Source: Gammaproteobacteria bacterium
GTDB taxonomy: Bacteria; Pseudomonadota; Gammaproteobacteria; Arenicellales; UBA868
Length of the DNA stretch: 51,858 nt
Direction of reading: 5' to 3'
Assembly: GCA_014239255.1 (NCBI GenBank)
Contig: JAAZZE010000010.1
Coordinates: 1 to 51,858 of the forward strand
Within the stretch, counting starts at the first letter, position 1; each line of letters begins with the position of its first letter. The translations under genes and the position numbers were made by a program. This document shows positions 33,165 through 41,113 of this stretch, in pieces. Below the pieces are notes generated by a model that ran no database searches, had not been told where the DNA came from, and saw nothing but the letters and a program-made list of their open reading frames with translations.

Positions 33165-34907
33165 TTAATCGCCTGCTGCCAGACCCTCCCGACGCGGATC
33201 TACGCCGCTTATCAACTGCCCACCGGGCAAGATTTGAATAAGATGCAGACCGCTGTTTAGATCACGAACCCGGGTCTGGTGGCCTATCGCCTGCAGTGCA
33301 AGGTCGACAGAGGCAGTGGTCTCAGCAGGTTCAAGGTCGGTTTTGCCATTGCGATTGCAAAAATGCGGCATCGAGACGGCCTGTTGGGGGCTCATCCCCC
33401 AGTCAAGAACACCGACCAGGGACTGGGCTACGTAACAGATAATCCGGCTGCCGCCCGGTGAGCCGGTGACAAGAATCGGTTCACCGTGAGAATCAAAAAC
33501 AATCGTCGGGGCCATCGAGCTACGAGGTCGTTTACCGCCTTCGACCCGGTTGGCGACTGGCAAACCCTCGCGCTCTTTGATAAATGAAAAATCGGTGAGT
33601 TCATTGTTTAACAGGAAACCGTCGGTCATCAGTCGGCTACCAAACCCGGACTCGATCGTCGTGGTCATCGATACGATATTACCCAGGGCGTCAACAATGC
33701 TGAGGTGACTGGTTCCGGCCGGCTCGCTTTGATAGACCGTTGCATTCGCGCTCAGTACCCCGGGTGGTATACCGGCAGAGGCTTTGCCAATCGAGGAGTC
33801 GACATGGATCATCCGACTGCGCTCGCTAAGATAGTCTGAATCGAGCAGCCCAACCACCGGAACCGGTACAAAATCGATGTCGGCCATATAACGGGCTCGA
33901 TCAGCGAAGGCGAGACGTGAGGCTTCTAATATCAAGTGAATACTTTGTGGGCTGGGTCCTAATCGCGGTAAGTCAAAGCGCTCAACCAGAGCCAGGATCT
34001 GGCCAACGGTCAGCGCGCCAGAACTGGGTGGGCCCATGCCACAAACGGAGTAGTTGCGATAGGGCGCGCAAACTGGGGGTCGCAAAATGGTACGGTATCC
34101 AGCGAGGTCTTCGGTCGTCATCAGCGCAGGCAGCGCTGATGTATTTTCAAGGGCTTTTAATAAGCGTAAGGCAATCGGGCCCTGATAAAAGGAGGTAATG
34201 CCTTCTTGGGATATCTGTCGCAAGGTGTTGGCAAACAGCTGGTTTTTCAGAGTGAAGCCGACTGCTATGGGCTCGCCGCTTGCAGTAAAGAAGTACTCGC
34301 GAGTTGCTGCGAACTTGAGCAGTCCCCGGTCGGCGGCACTTGCAATGGACTGCGCGAGTCGTGGCGATACGTTAAAGCCCTCAGTGGCCAGCGTGATACC
34401 CGGCTTAAAGAGTTCGGCCCATGGCTTCTTTCCAAAAAGGCTGTGTGCTGTATGCAGTAGGTGCAGTGTTCCTGGAACGCCAACGGCGCGGCCGCCCACC
34501 ATAGCCTTACGCCACTTAAGAGGAGCGCCATTGGTATCCAGAAAGTAGTTGGCATCCGCCGCAGCCGGGGCGGTTTCGCGACCGTCGAGTGTGTGCAGTT
34601 GCCGTGTGGCCGCATTCCAGTACAGCATGAATGCACCGCCACCAATGCCAGAGGACTGGGGCTCTACCAGGTTAAGCACCATTTGTGCGGCAACGGCGGC
34701 ATCGACCGCAGTGCCACCACTGGAAAGAACATCGACTGCTGTCCGGGTGGCCAGTGGATGGGCTGTTACCGCCATGAAGCGTTGGGTCTGCACCGCGGGT
34801 TTTGCCTGCCAGCCGCTCGCTGGTTCAGGCGCTGTAATTGACGTCGCATGCACGGGTGCGATTACACCTAAAGCACCCCAGCAGATCGCGAGAAGTGAAT
34901 TTCTCAT
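33165..34907 (-). CDS. ggt: Gamma-glutamyltransferase
   Basis: A 580-residue periplasmic Ntn-hydrolase that hydrolyses glutathione or transfers its gamma-glutamyl group. A signal peptide (MRNSLLAICWGALGVIAPVHA) precedes the mature start. The large subunit shows GGTAVDAAVAAQMVLNLVEP and SSGIGGGAFMLYW. Autocatalytic cleavage is expected before T399 in AGTSHLSIVDALGN, which starts the small subunit. GSPGGSRIICYV near 495 is conserved. It is convergent with gshB (10-base gap). Its start overlaps the stop of an upstream small gene (ATGA). Synthesis and breakdown of glutathione thus lie side by side on opposite strands. Confidence 0.92.
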   Translation of the reverse strand: MRNSLLAICWGALGVIAPVHATSITAPEPASGWQAKPAVQTQRFMAVTAHPLATRTAVDVLSSGGTAVDAAVAAQMVLNLVEPQSSGIGGGAFMLYWNAATRQLHTLDGRETAPAAADANYFLDTNGAPLKWRKAMVGGRAVGVPGTLHLLHTAHSLFGKKPWAELFKPGITLATEGFNVSPRLAQSIASAADRGLLKFAATREYFFTASGEPIAVGFTLKNQLFANTLRQISQEGITSFYQGPIALRLLKALENTSALPALMTTEDLAGYRTILRPPVCAPYRNYSVCGMGPPSSGALTVGQILALVERFDLPRLGPSPQSIHLILEASRLAFADRARYMADIDFVPVPVVGLLDSDYLSERSRMIHVDSSIGKASAGIPPGVLSANATVYQSEPAGTSHLSIVDALGNIVSMTTTIESGFGSRLMTDGFLLNNELTDFSFIKEREGLPVANRVEGGKRPRSSMAPTIVFDSHGEPILVTGSPGGSRIICYVAQSLVGVLDWGMSPQQAVSMPHFCNRNGKTDLEPAETTASVDLALQAIGHQTRVRDLNSGLHLIQILPGGQLISGVDPRREGLAAGD

Positions 34908-35080
34908 CTAGTTATCACTAATAGAACAAACAAGCCTGCTGATATCAGAATCATGATCCAATGGCGTTTAGCCTGAGCTTTATACACCTTAACCTGACGT
35001 TTCAGTTCGTTGTTTTCCTGTTGTAGCTCATTTATCACGACTGTTGCTTGGTCTTCGCTCATATCTTCAATCCTAGTCAT
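34904..35080 (-). CDS. Small coiled-coil, single-span membrane protein
   Basis: A 58-residue protein reading MTRIEDMSEDQATVVINELQ at the start, then a heptad-like charged helix (residues about 15-38, with QQENNELKRQV) and a hydrophobic C-terminal segment (WIMILISAGLFVLLVIT). This arrangement predicts a cytoplasmic coiled coil anchored by one helix. Its stop overlaps the ggt start in ATGA, so translation is coupled to ggt. A GTG at 35086 would add two residues. The family is not recognised; lack of homology to known names and the short length keep confidence moderate. Confidence 0.6.
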   Translation of the reverse strand: MTRIEDMSEDQATVVINELQQENNELKRQVKVYKAQAKRHWIMILISAGLFVLLVITR

Positions 35081-35141
35081 TTTCACTCAGTGAATGCTGT
35101 GCCCCACAGGTTTCCCATATCCGACAAATAAACCTTAAGCA

Positions 35142-35582
35142 TTAGGAAGATTCCACTTTGGCAATGTATGTGTGAGACAGATGATCGTGCCAGGTACGCC
35201 GGTGAGGATCGACGAATACCCAGAAAAAACCCAGTCCTAGTGCTGCCAACGACAGGCAGGACACTGTAAAGCGCCAAAAGGCATCTTTCCAACGCAGTCG
35301 GCGGCCATCGTCTCGCAATAAGCGCAGTCGCCAGACTTTCATGCCAACCGTTTGGCCACCGTGGACCCAAAAGCCCCCTAGATAGGCAAAACAGGCGCCA
35401 AGCAGATACACCCGTTTGATGGTCAGTACCCAAGCTTCACCCGATGCAAGCTGATCAAGTATTGGCAGGGGCAGGGCAGCGATAAAAAGAACGGCGGCGA
35501 CTACAACGCCATCGTAGACCATAGCCCCAAAACGACGCAGGATTCCAGCGGGTCTTGATGATAGCGTGTCACTAACTGTCAT
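35142..35582 (-). CDS. RDD family membrane protein
   Basis: A 146-residue inner-membrane protein. GILRRFGAMVYDGVVVAAVL near 13 carries the Arg and Asp that name the RDD domain, and HGGQTVGMKVWRLRLLRDDG near 75 and DPHRRTWHDHLSHTYI near 125 are the other conserved blocks. Three hydrophobic stretches are visible (about 20-45, 55-75, 105-125). RDD proteins are of varied or unknown role, with some linked to ion exchange or stress. It is followed on the same strand by the small membrane protein and ggt. Confidence 0.85.
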   Translation of the reverse strand: MTVSDTLSSRPAGILRRFGAMVYDGVVVAAVLFIAALPLPILDQLASGEAWVLTIKRVYLLGACFAYLGGFWVHGGQTVGMKVWRLRLLRDDGRRLRWKDAFWRFTVSCLSLAALGLGFFWVFVDPHRRTWHDHLSHTYIAKVESS

Positions 35583-35713
35583 AGGCGCACCAAAGACTCC
35601 TTAAGGTAAGTTTGGAACCCACTGGAAGAATAAGCCACAGCTTGCACCCAGTTAATCCCTCACTTACTCACACTTTATCCACAGCGGGTTTAACAACGAC
35701 CTGCTGCGCAAAT

Positions 35714-36016
35714 TGGCGTCCCCGGCAAGATTCGAACTTGCGACCTATCGCTTCATACCCCTACAGTTTTCACTGCCGGATTTGAAAGCCCGTTTGGAGT
35801 CTGGACTTTATCTTCGCCAGTAGGCCGACTGGCCCTTAGGCGCTGCCCGTCAAGTCTCTACACCTTCCCGCCACCAGCGGGCTTGGCTCGGTATTGCCAC
35901 CACCTATTGTGCTGAGGTTTCACCGAGTTTGAGCAGATTCACACAGATTGTTTCCAAAGCCTGGTGCCCAGAATAACCCAGGAGGCGATTGCTCTGTCCA
36001 GCTGAGCTACGGGGAC
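35714..36016 (-). tRNA. tRNA-Arg(CCU), interrupted by a group I intron
   Basis: On the minus strand the 5' exon is 36016-35980 and the 3' exon is 35753-35714, which includes an encoded CCA. The acceptor stem GTCCCCG/CGGGGAC is perfect. The D arm is GCTC...GAGC, the anticodon stem is ATCGC/GCGAT, the T arm is GCAAG-TTCGAAT-CTTGC. The loop CTCCT-AA gives anticodon CCU after splicing, so the tRNA reads AGG. Between exons lies a 226-base intron directly after the anticodon. The spliced product is 77 nucleotides with CCA, a normal size. Confidence 0.95.
35754..35979 (-). ncRNA. Self-splicing group I intron in the tRNA-Arg anticodon loop
   Basis: The 226-nt intron closely follows the Azoarcus tRNA-Ile (IC3) ribozyme pattern. 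Reading the minus strand: CTCGGTGAAACCTCAGC, GGCAATACCGAGCCAAGCC, GAAGGTGTAGAGACTTGACG, GCCTAAGG and GAAGATAAAGTCCAGA occur in the expected order as the P3-P8 catalytic core. The 5' exon ends in U, and a GGG in the intron near base 18 can form P1 with CCU, giving the usual G-U pair at the splice site. The intron ends in G (omega G). No endonuclease gene lies within it. Confidence 0.95.
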
Positions 36017-36026
36017 TCGTGGTGGC

Positions 36027-36032
36027 AGTATA
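36027..36032 (-). promoter_or_regulatory. Probable -10 box of the tRNA-Arg gene
   Basis: On the minus strand TATACT lies 10 bases upstream of the mature tRNA 5' end, a common placement for stable RNA promoters. A TTGTAA further upstream is about 21 bases away, longer than the normal -35 spacing, so the -35 is uncertain. Confidence 0.45.
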
Positions 36033-36270
36033 CCAAGTAGGGACCGATAGAGATTACAAAAAAATCCCGAATCACCGGTTGGGGGTTGGATGCGCAATGG
36101 GGAGTAACCGGTGACCCAGGATTTGTTCTTAGAAAGAGGTATGATCGTTTTGGATGTACGGGGCGCAGTCTATGGCCTGGTAATAAAACGTAAATTGGCC
36201 TGTGCCTGGAAACGATCCTGTTTTTTAAACTAATCTCGCACTTCGTTATGCGTAGACCTTAGGTAATCTG

Positions 36271-37179
36271 ATGGCTGAAGGCGTTGACCTAGATCAAGGT
36301 TTTTACCGAAGAGCCACCCTGGTCGGATTCACAGCGATCCTGATGTGGTCGTTGTTGGCAGCTCTGACCGTGGCGACGGGCACCATTCCACCTTTTCAGC
36401 TTGCGGCCGTTTGTTTTGCAATCGGTGGCGTGCTCGGTCTTATATGGACGAGCATTCGGGGAGAACTTCGACTGTTAACGGGTCAACCATTGTCGGTTTG
36501 GCTGCACGGTGTAGGGGGTATTTTTGGTTATCACTTTTTTTATTTCACAGCATTACGTCACGGCTCACCGGCGGAAGTCAGCCTTATCGCCTATCTTTGG
36601 CCGCTACTGATCGTATTATTTTCTGCGGCGTTGCCCGCCCACCGGTTAAAAGCACACCACATTGTGGGTGCTGTGTTGGGACTCGTCGGCGTGGCTGTCA
36701 TCGTGTTTGGCCGGGGTAGGGGGCTAATCATCACCGAACCCGTAGGCTATCTGGCTGCCGGTGCTTGTGCACTCATCTGGTCTGCCTACTCGGTCAGCAA
36801 TCGAATTTTTTCAAAAGTACCTACCAGTCTGGTCACCGGATTCTGTCTGGTCAGCAGCTTCCTGGCTGGTATCTGTCATCTACTGTTCGAGCAAACTTTA
36901 TGGCCACAGACGACGCTCGCCTGGTGGGCCGTGCTGGGGCTAGGGGTGGGGCCAGTCGGCTTGGCATTTTTTGTCTGGGATTACGGTTGCAAGCGGGGCG
37001 ATCTTCGGGTTCTTGGCGCTAGCGCCTACCTGGCGCCGCTTTTATCCACCGCAGCCTTGCTTGCTCTAGGGCTGGAGTCACCCCGGTTATCGATAATTCT
37101 TGCTGCCTTTTTGATCACAGGCGGCGCGATGATTGCAGCGCGTGATCTTATCCGGCGGCGCTCATCAGCTTCGAGGTAG
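36271..37179 (+). CDS. EamA/DMT-superfamily exporter (YddG-like)
   Basis: A 302-residue inner-membrane protein with ten hydrophobic segments in two EamA repeats (starting near residues 15 and 155). FYRRATLVGFTAILMWSLLA at the N terminus and FGYHFFYFTALRHGSPAEVS near 90 match the aromatic amino acid exporter group related to YddG. It probably exports an amino acid or related metabolite. It stands alone downstream of the intron-bearing tRNA. A diverged fragment of its 5' coding region recurs at 51535-51621. Confidence 0.85.
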   Translation: MAEGVDLDQGFYRRATLVGFTAILMWSLLAALTVATGTIPPFQLAAVCFAIGGVLGLIWTSIRGELRLLTGQPLSVWLHGVGGIFGYHFFYFTALRHGSPAEVSLIAYLWPLLIVLFSAALPAHRLKAHHIVGAVLGLVGVAVIVFGRGRGLIITEPVGYLAAGACALIWSAYSVSNRIFSKVPTSLVTGFCLVSSFLAGICHLLFEQTLWPQTTLAWWAVLGLGVGPVGLAFFVWDYGCKRGDLRVLGASAYLAPLLSTAALLALGLESPRLSIILAAFLITGGAMIAARDLIRRRSSASR

Positions 37180-37255
37180 TCGGTTTGCACATCAACCGGC
37201 GATCGCCGCCAGGTCGGTTTGCCCGTGAGTTTTGATTCAACGGTATTAATTATCG

Positions 37256-37888
37256 TCAGTGCGCGGGCAGATAAGTGTCAGACCAGCGCAGCACCACGTT
37301 AAAGGATACCGAGATACGATGATCCTGCGAGAGGTTTGGATGTACCAGGTGATGGATAAAGGCAGGCCACAGGAGAATGTCGCCTGAGCGTGGTTGGATT
37401 CGGTGTTCCGGGTCAACCTGACCATCGGCCTTGATAGCTGTCATGTTCGCCTGGGGCCGCGGGTCAAAAAAGGAAATTGCACCCGGGGTGCGATCAGAGC
37501 GACCGGGCAGATCACTCGTGGCATCTGGTACGGACACATAGTAGGTACCGGACAGCCAGGCGTGCGGGTGGTTATGCAGGTTGTGGTAGTCGCCAAAGCG
37601 GTTAACGTTGGCCCAGCCCTGCAGATGCCAGTCAACCGCATAATCGATAGCGCTATGATCGATATAGCGAATGACAGCGTGATTGATACAGTCTCGCAGC
37701 CACACCAACGCCGGGTGTTCTGAGGTGAATAGGTTGTCTGCAAGATAGCCTGTTGTTAGATCAGCGCGTTCGCCGTCCAGGCGTGTGATCTCATCGACCA
37801 ACGCCTGGGTTATGGCCTGATCCACTGGCAGACGATCTCGCATGACCACGGTTGGCCACAATGACAAAAATTGCGTGGTATCAGTCAT
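37256..37888 (-). CDS. TIGR02466-type putative 2-oxoglutarate/Fe(II) oxygenase
   Basis: A 210-residue protein. The block HNLHNHPHAWLSGTYYVSVP at about residues 102-121 and the late GDILLWPAFIHHLVHPN (about 169-185) are the signature of a small family annotated as 2OG-Fe(II) oxygenase-like. Candidate iron ligands are H107/H109 and H183. EHRIQPRSGD holds an Arg that could bind the 2-oxoglutarate carboxylate. Substrates of the family are unknown to me. It is the first of several oxidoreductases in this neighbourhood, convergent with the EamA gene. Confidence 0.75.
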   Translation of the reverse strand: MTDTTQFLSLWPTVVMRDRLPVDQAITQALVDEITRLDGERADLTTGYLADNLFTSEHPALVWLRDCINHAVIRYIDHSAIDYAVDWHLQGWANVNRFGDYHNLHNHPHAWLSGTYYVSVPDATSDLPGRSDRTPGAISFFDPRPQANMTAIKADGQVDPEHRIQPRSGDILLWPAFIHHLVHPNLSQDHRISVSFNVVLRWSDTYLPAH

Positions 37889-38002
37889 GGGGGGCGATAG
37901 GCGGTAGTGGAGTGCAGTTAGGGTCTGCTAACAGCGCAGCGCGGTTGGTCCATTTAATCAAAAACGTATGCTGCATTAGATATTGATAAAAGCTCAATTT
38001 AA

Positions 38003-39181
38003 TCAGCCGTTAGCTGGTCGATTAGCTAGTAAGCTAAGGTCGATATCAGCAATCTTCCCGACCCCGCAAAGCCCCATGGCTGTATCAATTTCTTTGGCAT
38101 AAATCTCCAGCAAATGCCGCACTCCTGCCTCGCCTGCTACAGAAACACCCCAAAGCTGAGGTCGGCCAAGGAGACACGCTGTTGCTCCCAACGCCAAAGC
38201 GATGACCACATCGGTGCCTCGGCGCACTCCGCCATCTAAAAGTACAGGAATACGGCCATCGACCTGCCGGACGATGCCTGGCAAAGCATCCAACGACGAG
38301 ACGGCGCCATCCAATTGCCGCCCACCGTGGTTGGAAACAACGATTGCATCAGCCCCATGATTAATCGCTGCCTCGGCCTCGTTACCGCTAAGTATGCCTT
38401 TAATAATTAATGGTTTGGAGGTCATACCCCGGATCCAATCTACGTCTTTCCAGCTAAGCGCGGGATCAAGAAGTTCCGCCATGCGCGAAGCTAGCTTTTT
38501 GATGTCTTCCTTTTTCCCGGGGCGAACATAGTTGCCAAAAGTAATACGCCTCAATTCACCGCGCATACGCCACCACCATTTAATCTTAGCAAGCATAGCT
38601 ACGGATTGGACGAAGCTAAATTCCGGCGGAATGGTAAAGCCGTTTGCAAGATCGCGTTCGCGTTTCCCTAACAGCTGATTATCGATTGTTAAGACAATTC
38701 CATCATAATTTGCAGCTTCGGCTCGACGAATCAGTTCTTTAGTGAACGGTCGGTCCCGATACAAAAATACTTGCATCCATCTTGGGTGAGCTTTTGTGTC
38801 TGCAAGCGCCTCGAGAGTACAAACGGATCCATGACTTAAGCAAAATCCGGCACCGGTTGCAGTTGCCGCTCGCGCCGTTGCGCATTCTCCATCCGGCCAA
38901 AACAAGCCGGAAAGTCCAGTCGGCCCAATAACTAATGGGATGCTATAACGATGTCCTAGAAATTCTACCGATAGGTCGCGGTCTGCTGCACCATTCATGG
39001 GTCTTGGCACCAACCAGTAATCATCAAAAGCGCTCTCATTCCGGCGCAGAGTTCGCTCGTCCTCAGCCCCACCATCCGCGAAATCAAAAATCGGCTGTGG
39101 AAGTTCAGCCTTCGCCAGCTGCCGAAGCGTTTCTACGTTATAGGCTTTTTTGCGCCAGGCCATTTGCGAACCATTTTCCAT
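38003..39181 (-). CDS. FMN-dependent alpha-hydroxy acid oxidase/dehydrogenase
   Basis: A 392-residue TIM-barrel flavoenzyme of the lactate/glycolate/mandelate family. FDFADGGAEDERTLRRNE near 32, PLVIGPTGLSGLFWPDGE near 82, IIKGILSGNEAEAA near 265 and VSNHGGRQLDGAVSSLDALP near 287 are conserved; the His and Arg of SNHGGRQLDG are the catalytic base and carboxylate anchor. DGGVRRGTDVVIALALGA follows as the FMN phosphate site. It oxidises an L-2-hydroxy acid to the 2-oxo acid. Start is ATG 39181 or 39163; neither has a strong ribosome site. It is divergent from an FAD oxidase gene. Confidence 0.88.
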   Translation of the reverse strand: MENGSQMAWRKKAYNVETLRQLAKAELPQPIFDFADGGAEDERTLRRNESAFDDYWLVPRPMNGAADRDLSVEFLGHRYSIPLVIGPTGLSGLFWPDGECATARAATATGAGFCLSHGSVCTLEALADTKAHPRWMQVFLYRDRPFTKELIRRAEAANYDGIVLTIDNQLLGKRERDLANGFTIPPEFSFVQSVAMLAKIKWWWRMRGELRRITFGNYVRPGKKEDIKKLASRMAELLDPALSWKDVDWIRGMTSKPLIIKGILSGNEAEAAINHGADAIVVSNHGGRQLDGAVSSLDALPGIVRQVDGRIPVLLDGGVRRGTDVVIALALGATACLLGRPQLWGVSVAGEAGVRHLLEIYAKEIDTAMGLCGVGKIADIDLSLLANRPANG

Positions 39182-39516
39182 GTTGTGACAGGCTGTCTAC
39201 TCAACACCCTTTGTATTTCTTAGCAACATATTCACTGACAAGTTTTTCTGCCTTATGGTCTCCCCTTCAATCACAAAATACTGTAGTTTATGGGCAAGGG
39301 GCGCCTAAGAATTTCTTCAATACTATAGGCAAGCTACGGCTTTTTAGACATCCAGACAAAATATACCCTTGTATTTCAATAGGTTGCACTTTCGACCAAC
39401 AAAAGATTTGGGATAACTATCAATGCCATGTTGAAGAATTGTGAGGTACCTTCTGAGAATTCACAGATAGGAAGTATTACTGTTTAGCAAGATGTTGACG
39501 ATATTTGGAGAATAGT
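39182..39516. other. Divergent promoter region, AT-rich
   Basis: This 335-base gap separates the FMN oxidase (minus) and FAD oxidase (plus) genes. It is AT-rich with several short dyads (for example GCCTA ... TAGGC around 39303-39329) but no clear operator. Promoters for both genes are expected here. From this point to about 46060 the base composition is visibly more AT-rich than in the first 38 kb. Confidence 0.4.
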
Positions 39517-40920
39517 ATGAAAGGCCAAAATAAGGGTCACCCCCAGGGCATAGAGGTGAACGATGCCCAGTCAAAGTTGAACTCGACTTTTGTACGAAGC
39601 CTGGTGAAACCAAGTTCTTTGCACCAGATTCAGCAGTTATTGCAGGATGCCAACAGACTAGGGCTATCGGTGAGTATAGCCGGAGGTCGCCACGCTATGG
39701 GTGGCCAGCAGTTTGGTAGTGATTCCTTGCTGCTCGATATGAGTAACTTCAATGAAATAATCGCTTTAGATCAAGATAACGGACTGTTAGAAGTCCAGAG
39801 TGGCATTGAGTGGCCGAAATTGATTGGTTATTTGCACCAACATAGCAAAGGAGAGCGGCCATGGGCGATACGCCAGAAACAAACGGGCGTTGATAAAGTC
39901 AGTATTGGGGGATCCCTGTCAGCAAATATTCATGGGCGGGGTATAGACTTTCCGCCATTCGTCAGTGACATTGAGTCACTGACCTTATTGGACGCAGGTG
40001 GCCAACTTCAAACGTGTAGTAGAGACAATAATTCAGAGTTGTTTTCTCTAGCCATTGGAGGCTATGGCCTTTTCGGCGTTGTGGTACATGTAACTTTGCG
40101 ACTTGTTCCTCGTATTAAGGTTAAACGAATTGTCGAGATAATTGCTGTCAAAGACTTAATTCCCTTAATTGAGCGACGTCAGCAAGAGGGATATTTGTAT
40201 GGTGACTGTCAGTATTCCATAGACTTGTCGAATGAAGCCGAAGAGCATCCCGGCGTTTTGTCTTGTTATAAACCCATAGATGATGAAGGGCCTTTGCCAC
40301 GCGCCCAGAAAAGCCTTTCTCCTGAAGCTTGGAAAAACCTTTACACCCTTGCAAGAAGTGATAAGCGGCGAGCTTTTGAGGTTTATTCTCAATATTATCT
40401 TCAAACAAATGGACAGATTTACTGGTCCGATAGTCATCAGCTTTCAAAAGTTTTTGAGGGTTACCTCGAAGCCATTGATGAGTCGAAAGGCACAGAGATG
40501 ATCACCGAAGTTTATGTTAAAAGAGATTTGCTGAATTCTTTTTTAGCGAAGGTAAGAAGTGACTTTATAGAATACGAAGTCGATATGACTTATGGCACCA
40601 TACGTTTTGTAGCCGAGGACCGCGAGAGTTTTCTGGCTTGGGCAACAGAACCACTAGTATGCATTGTCTGTAATCTGCACGTGGTCCATAGCAATGTCGG
40701 TATTCAAAAGGCGCGGGCTGATTTTTCTCGAATTATTGACCGAGTATTGGAGTTTGGTGGAAGGTTTTTTCTAACTTATCACCGATGGATAACACGAGAG
40801 CAGCTAGAGGCTGGTTACCCTCAGTTTAGAGAGTTTCTTGATCTAAAATTGAAGTACGATCCAGAGGAGCGTTTTCAAAGTGACTGGTATCGTTACTATA
40901 AAAAATTGTTTGCAATGTAA
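39517..40920 (+). CDS. FAD-linked oxidase (VAO/PCMH family)
   Basis: A 467-residue flavoprotein with a PCMH-type FAD domain. SIAGGRHAMGGQQFGSDSL near 52 holds a His in the place where many family members attach FAD covalently. GLLEVQSGIEWPKLIGYL near 100 and IGGSLSANIHGRGIDFPP near 135 are the remaining FAD-binding blocks. The C-terminal part (about 210-467) is the substrate domain and ends in DPEERFQSDWYR, as in sugar-lactone and alditol oxidases. I chose ATG 39517, six bases after GGAG. It oxidises an alcohol, lactone or similar; the substrate is unknown. Confidence 0.82.
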   Translation: MKGQNKGHPQGIEVNDAQSKLNSTFVRSLVKPSSLHQIQQLLQDANRLGLSVSIAGGRHAMGGQQFGSDSLLLDMSNFNEIIALDQDNGLLEVQSGIEWPKLIGYLHQHSKGERPWAIRQKQTGVDKVSIGGSLSANIHGRGIDFPPFVSDIESLTLLDAGGQLQTCSRDNNSELFSLAIGGYGLFGVVVHVTLRLVPRIKVKRIVEIIAVKDLIPLIERRQQEGYLYGDCQYSIDLSNEAEEHPGVLSCYKPIDDEGPLPRAQKSLSPEAWKNLYTLARSDKRRAFEVYSQYYLQTNGQIYWSDSHQLSKVFEGYLEAIDESKGTEMITEVYVKRDLLNSFLAKVRSDFIEYEVDMTYGTIRFVAEDRESFLAWATEPLVCIVCNLHVVHSNVGIQKARADFSRIIDRVLEFGGRFFLTYHRWITREQLEAGYPQFREFLDLKLKYDPEERFQSDWYRYYKKLFAM

Positions 40921-41113
40921 CGAATAGTTTCTAAATTTTCTAGTTCTGATTAACCTGAAGTTAGGCCGGCTTATGAGAGATGTCTTCGACTAAATCCGAA
41001 ACTCTATTACCTGCGTAAAATAGTGAGCGCTAATTAACCACTACGTAAAATCAGAAAACGCATTTGCCCGCGAAGGGAGTTTAAAAAGCATATATGTGAC
41101 TACTATCTGTTAT

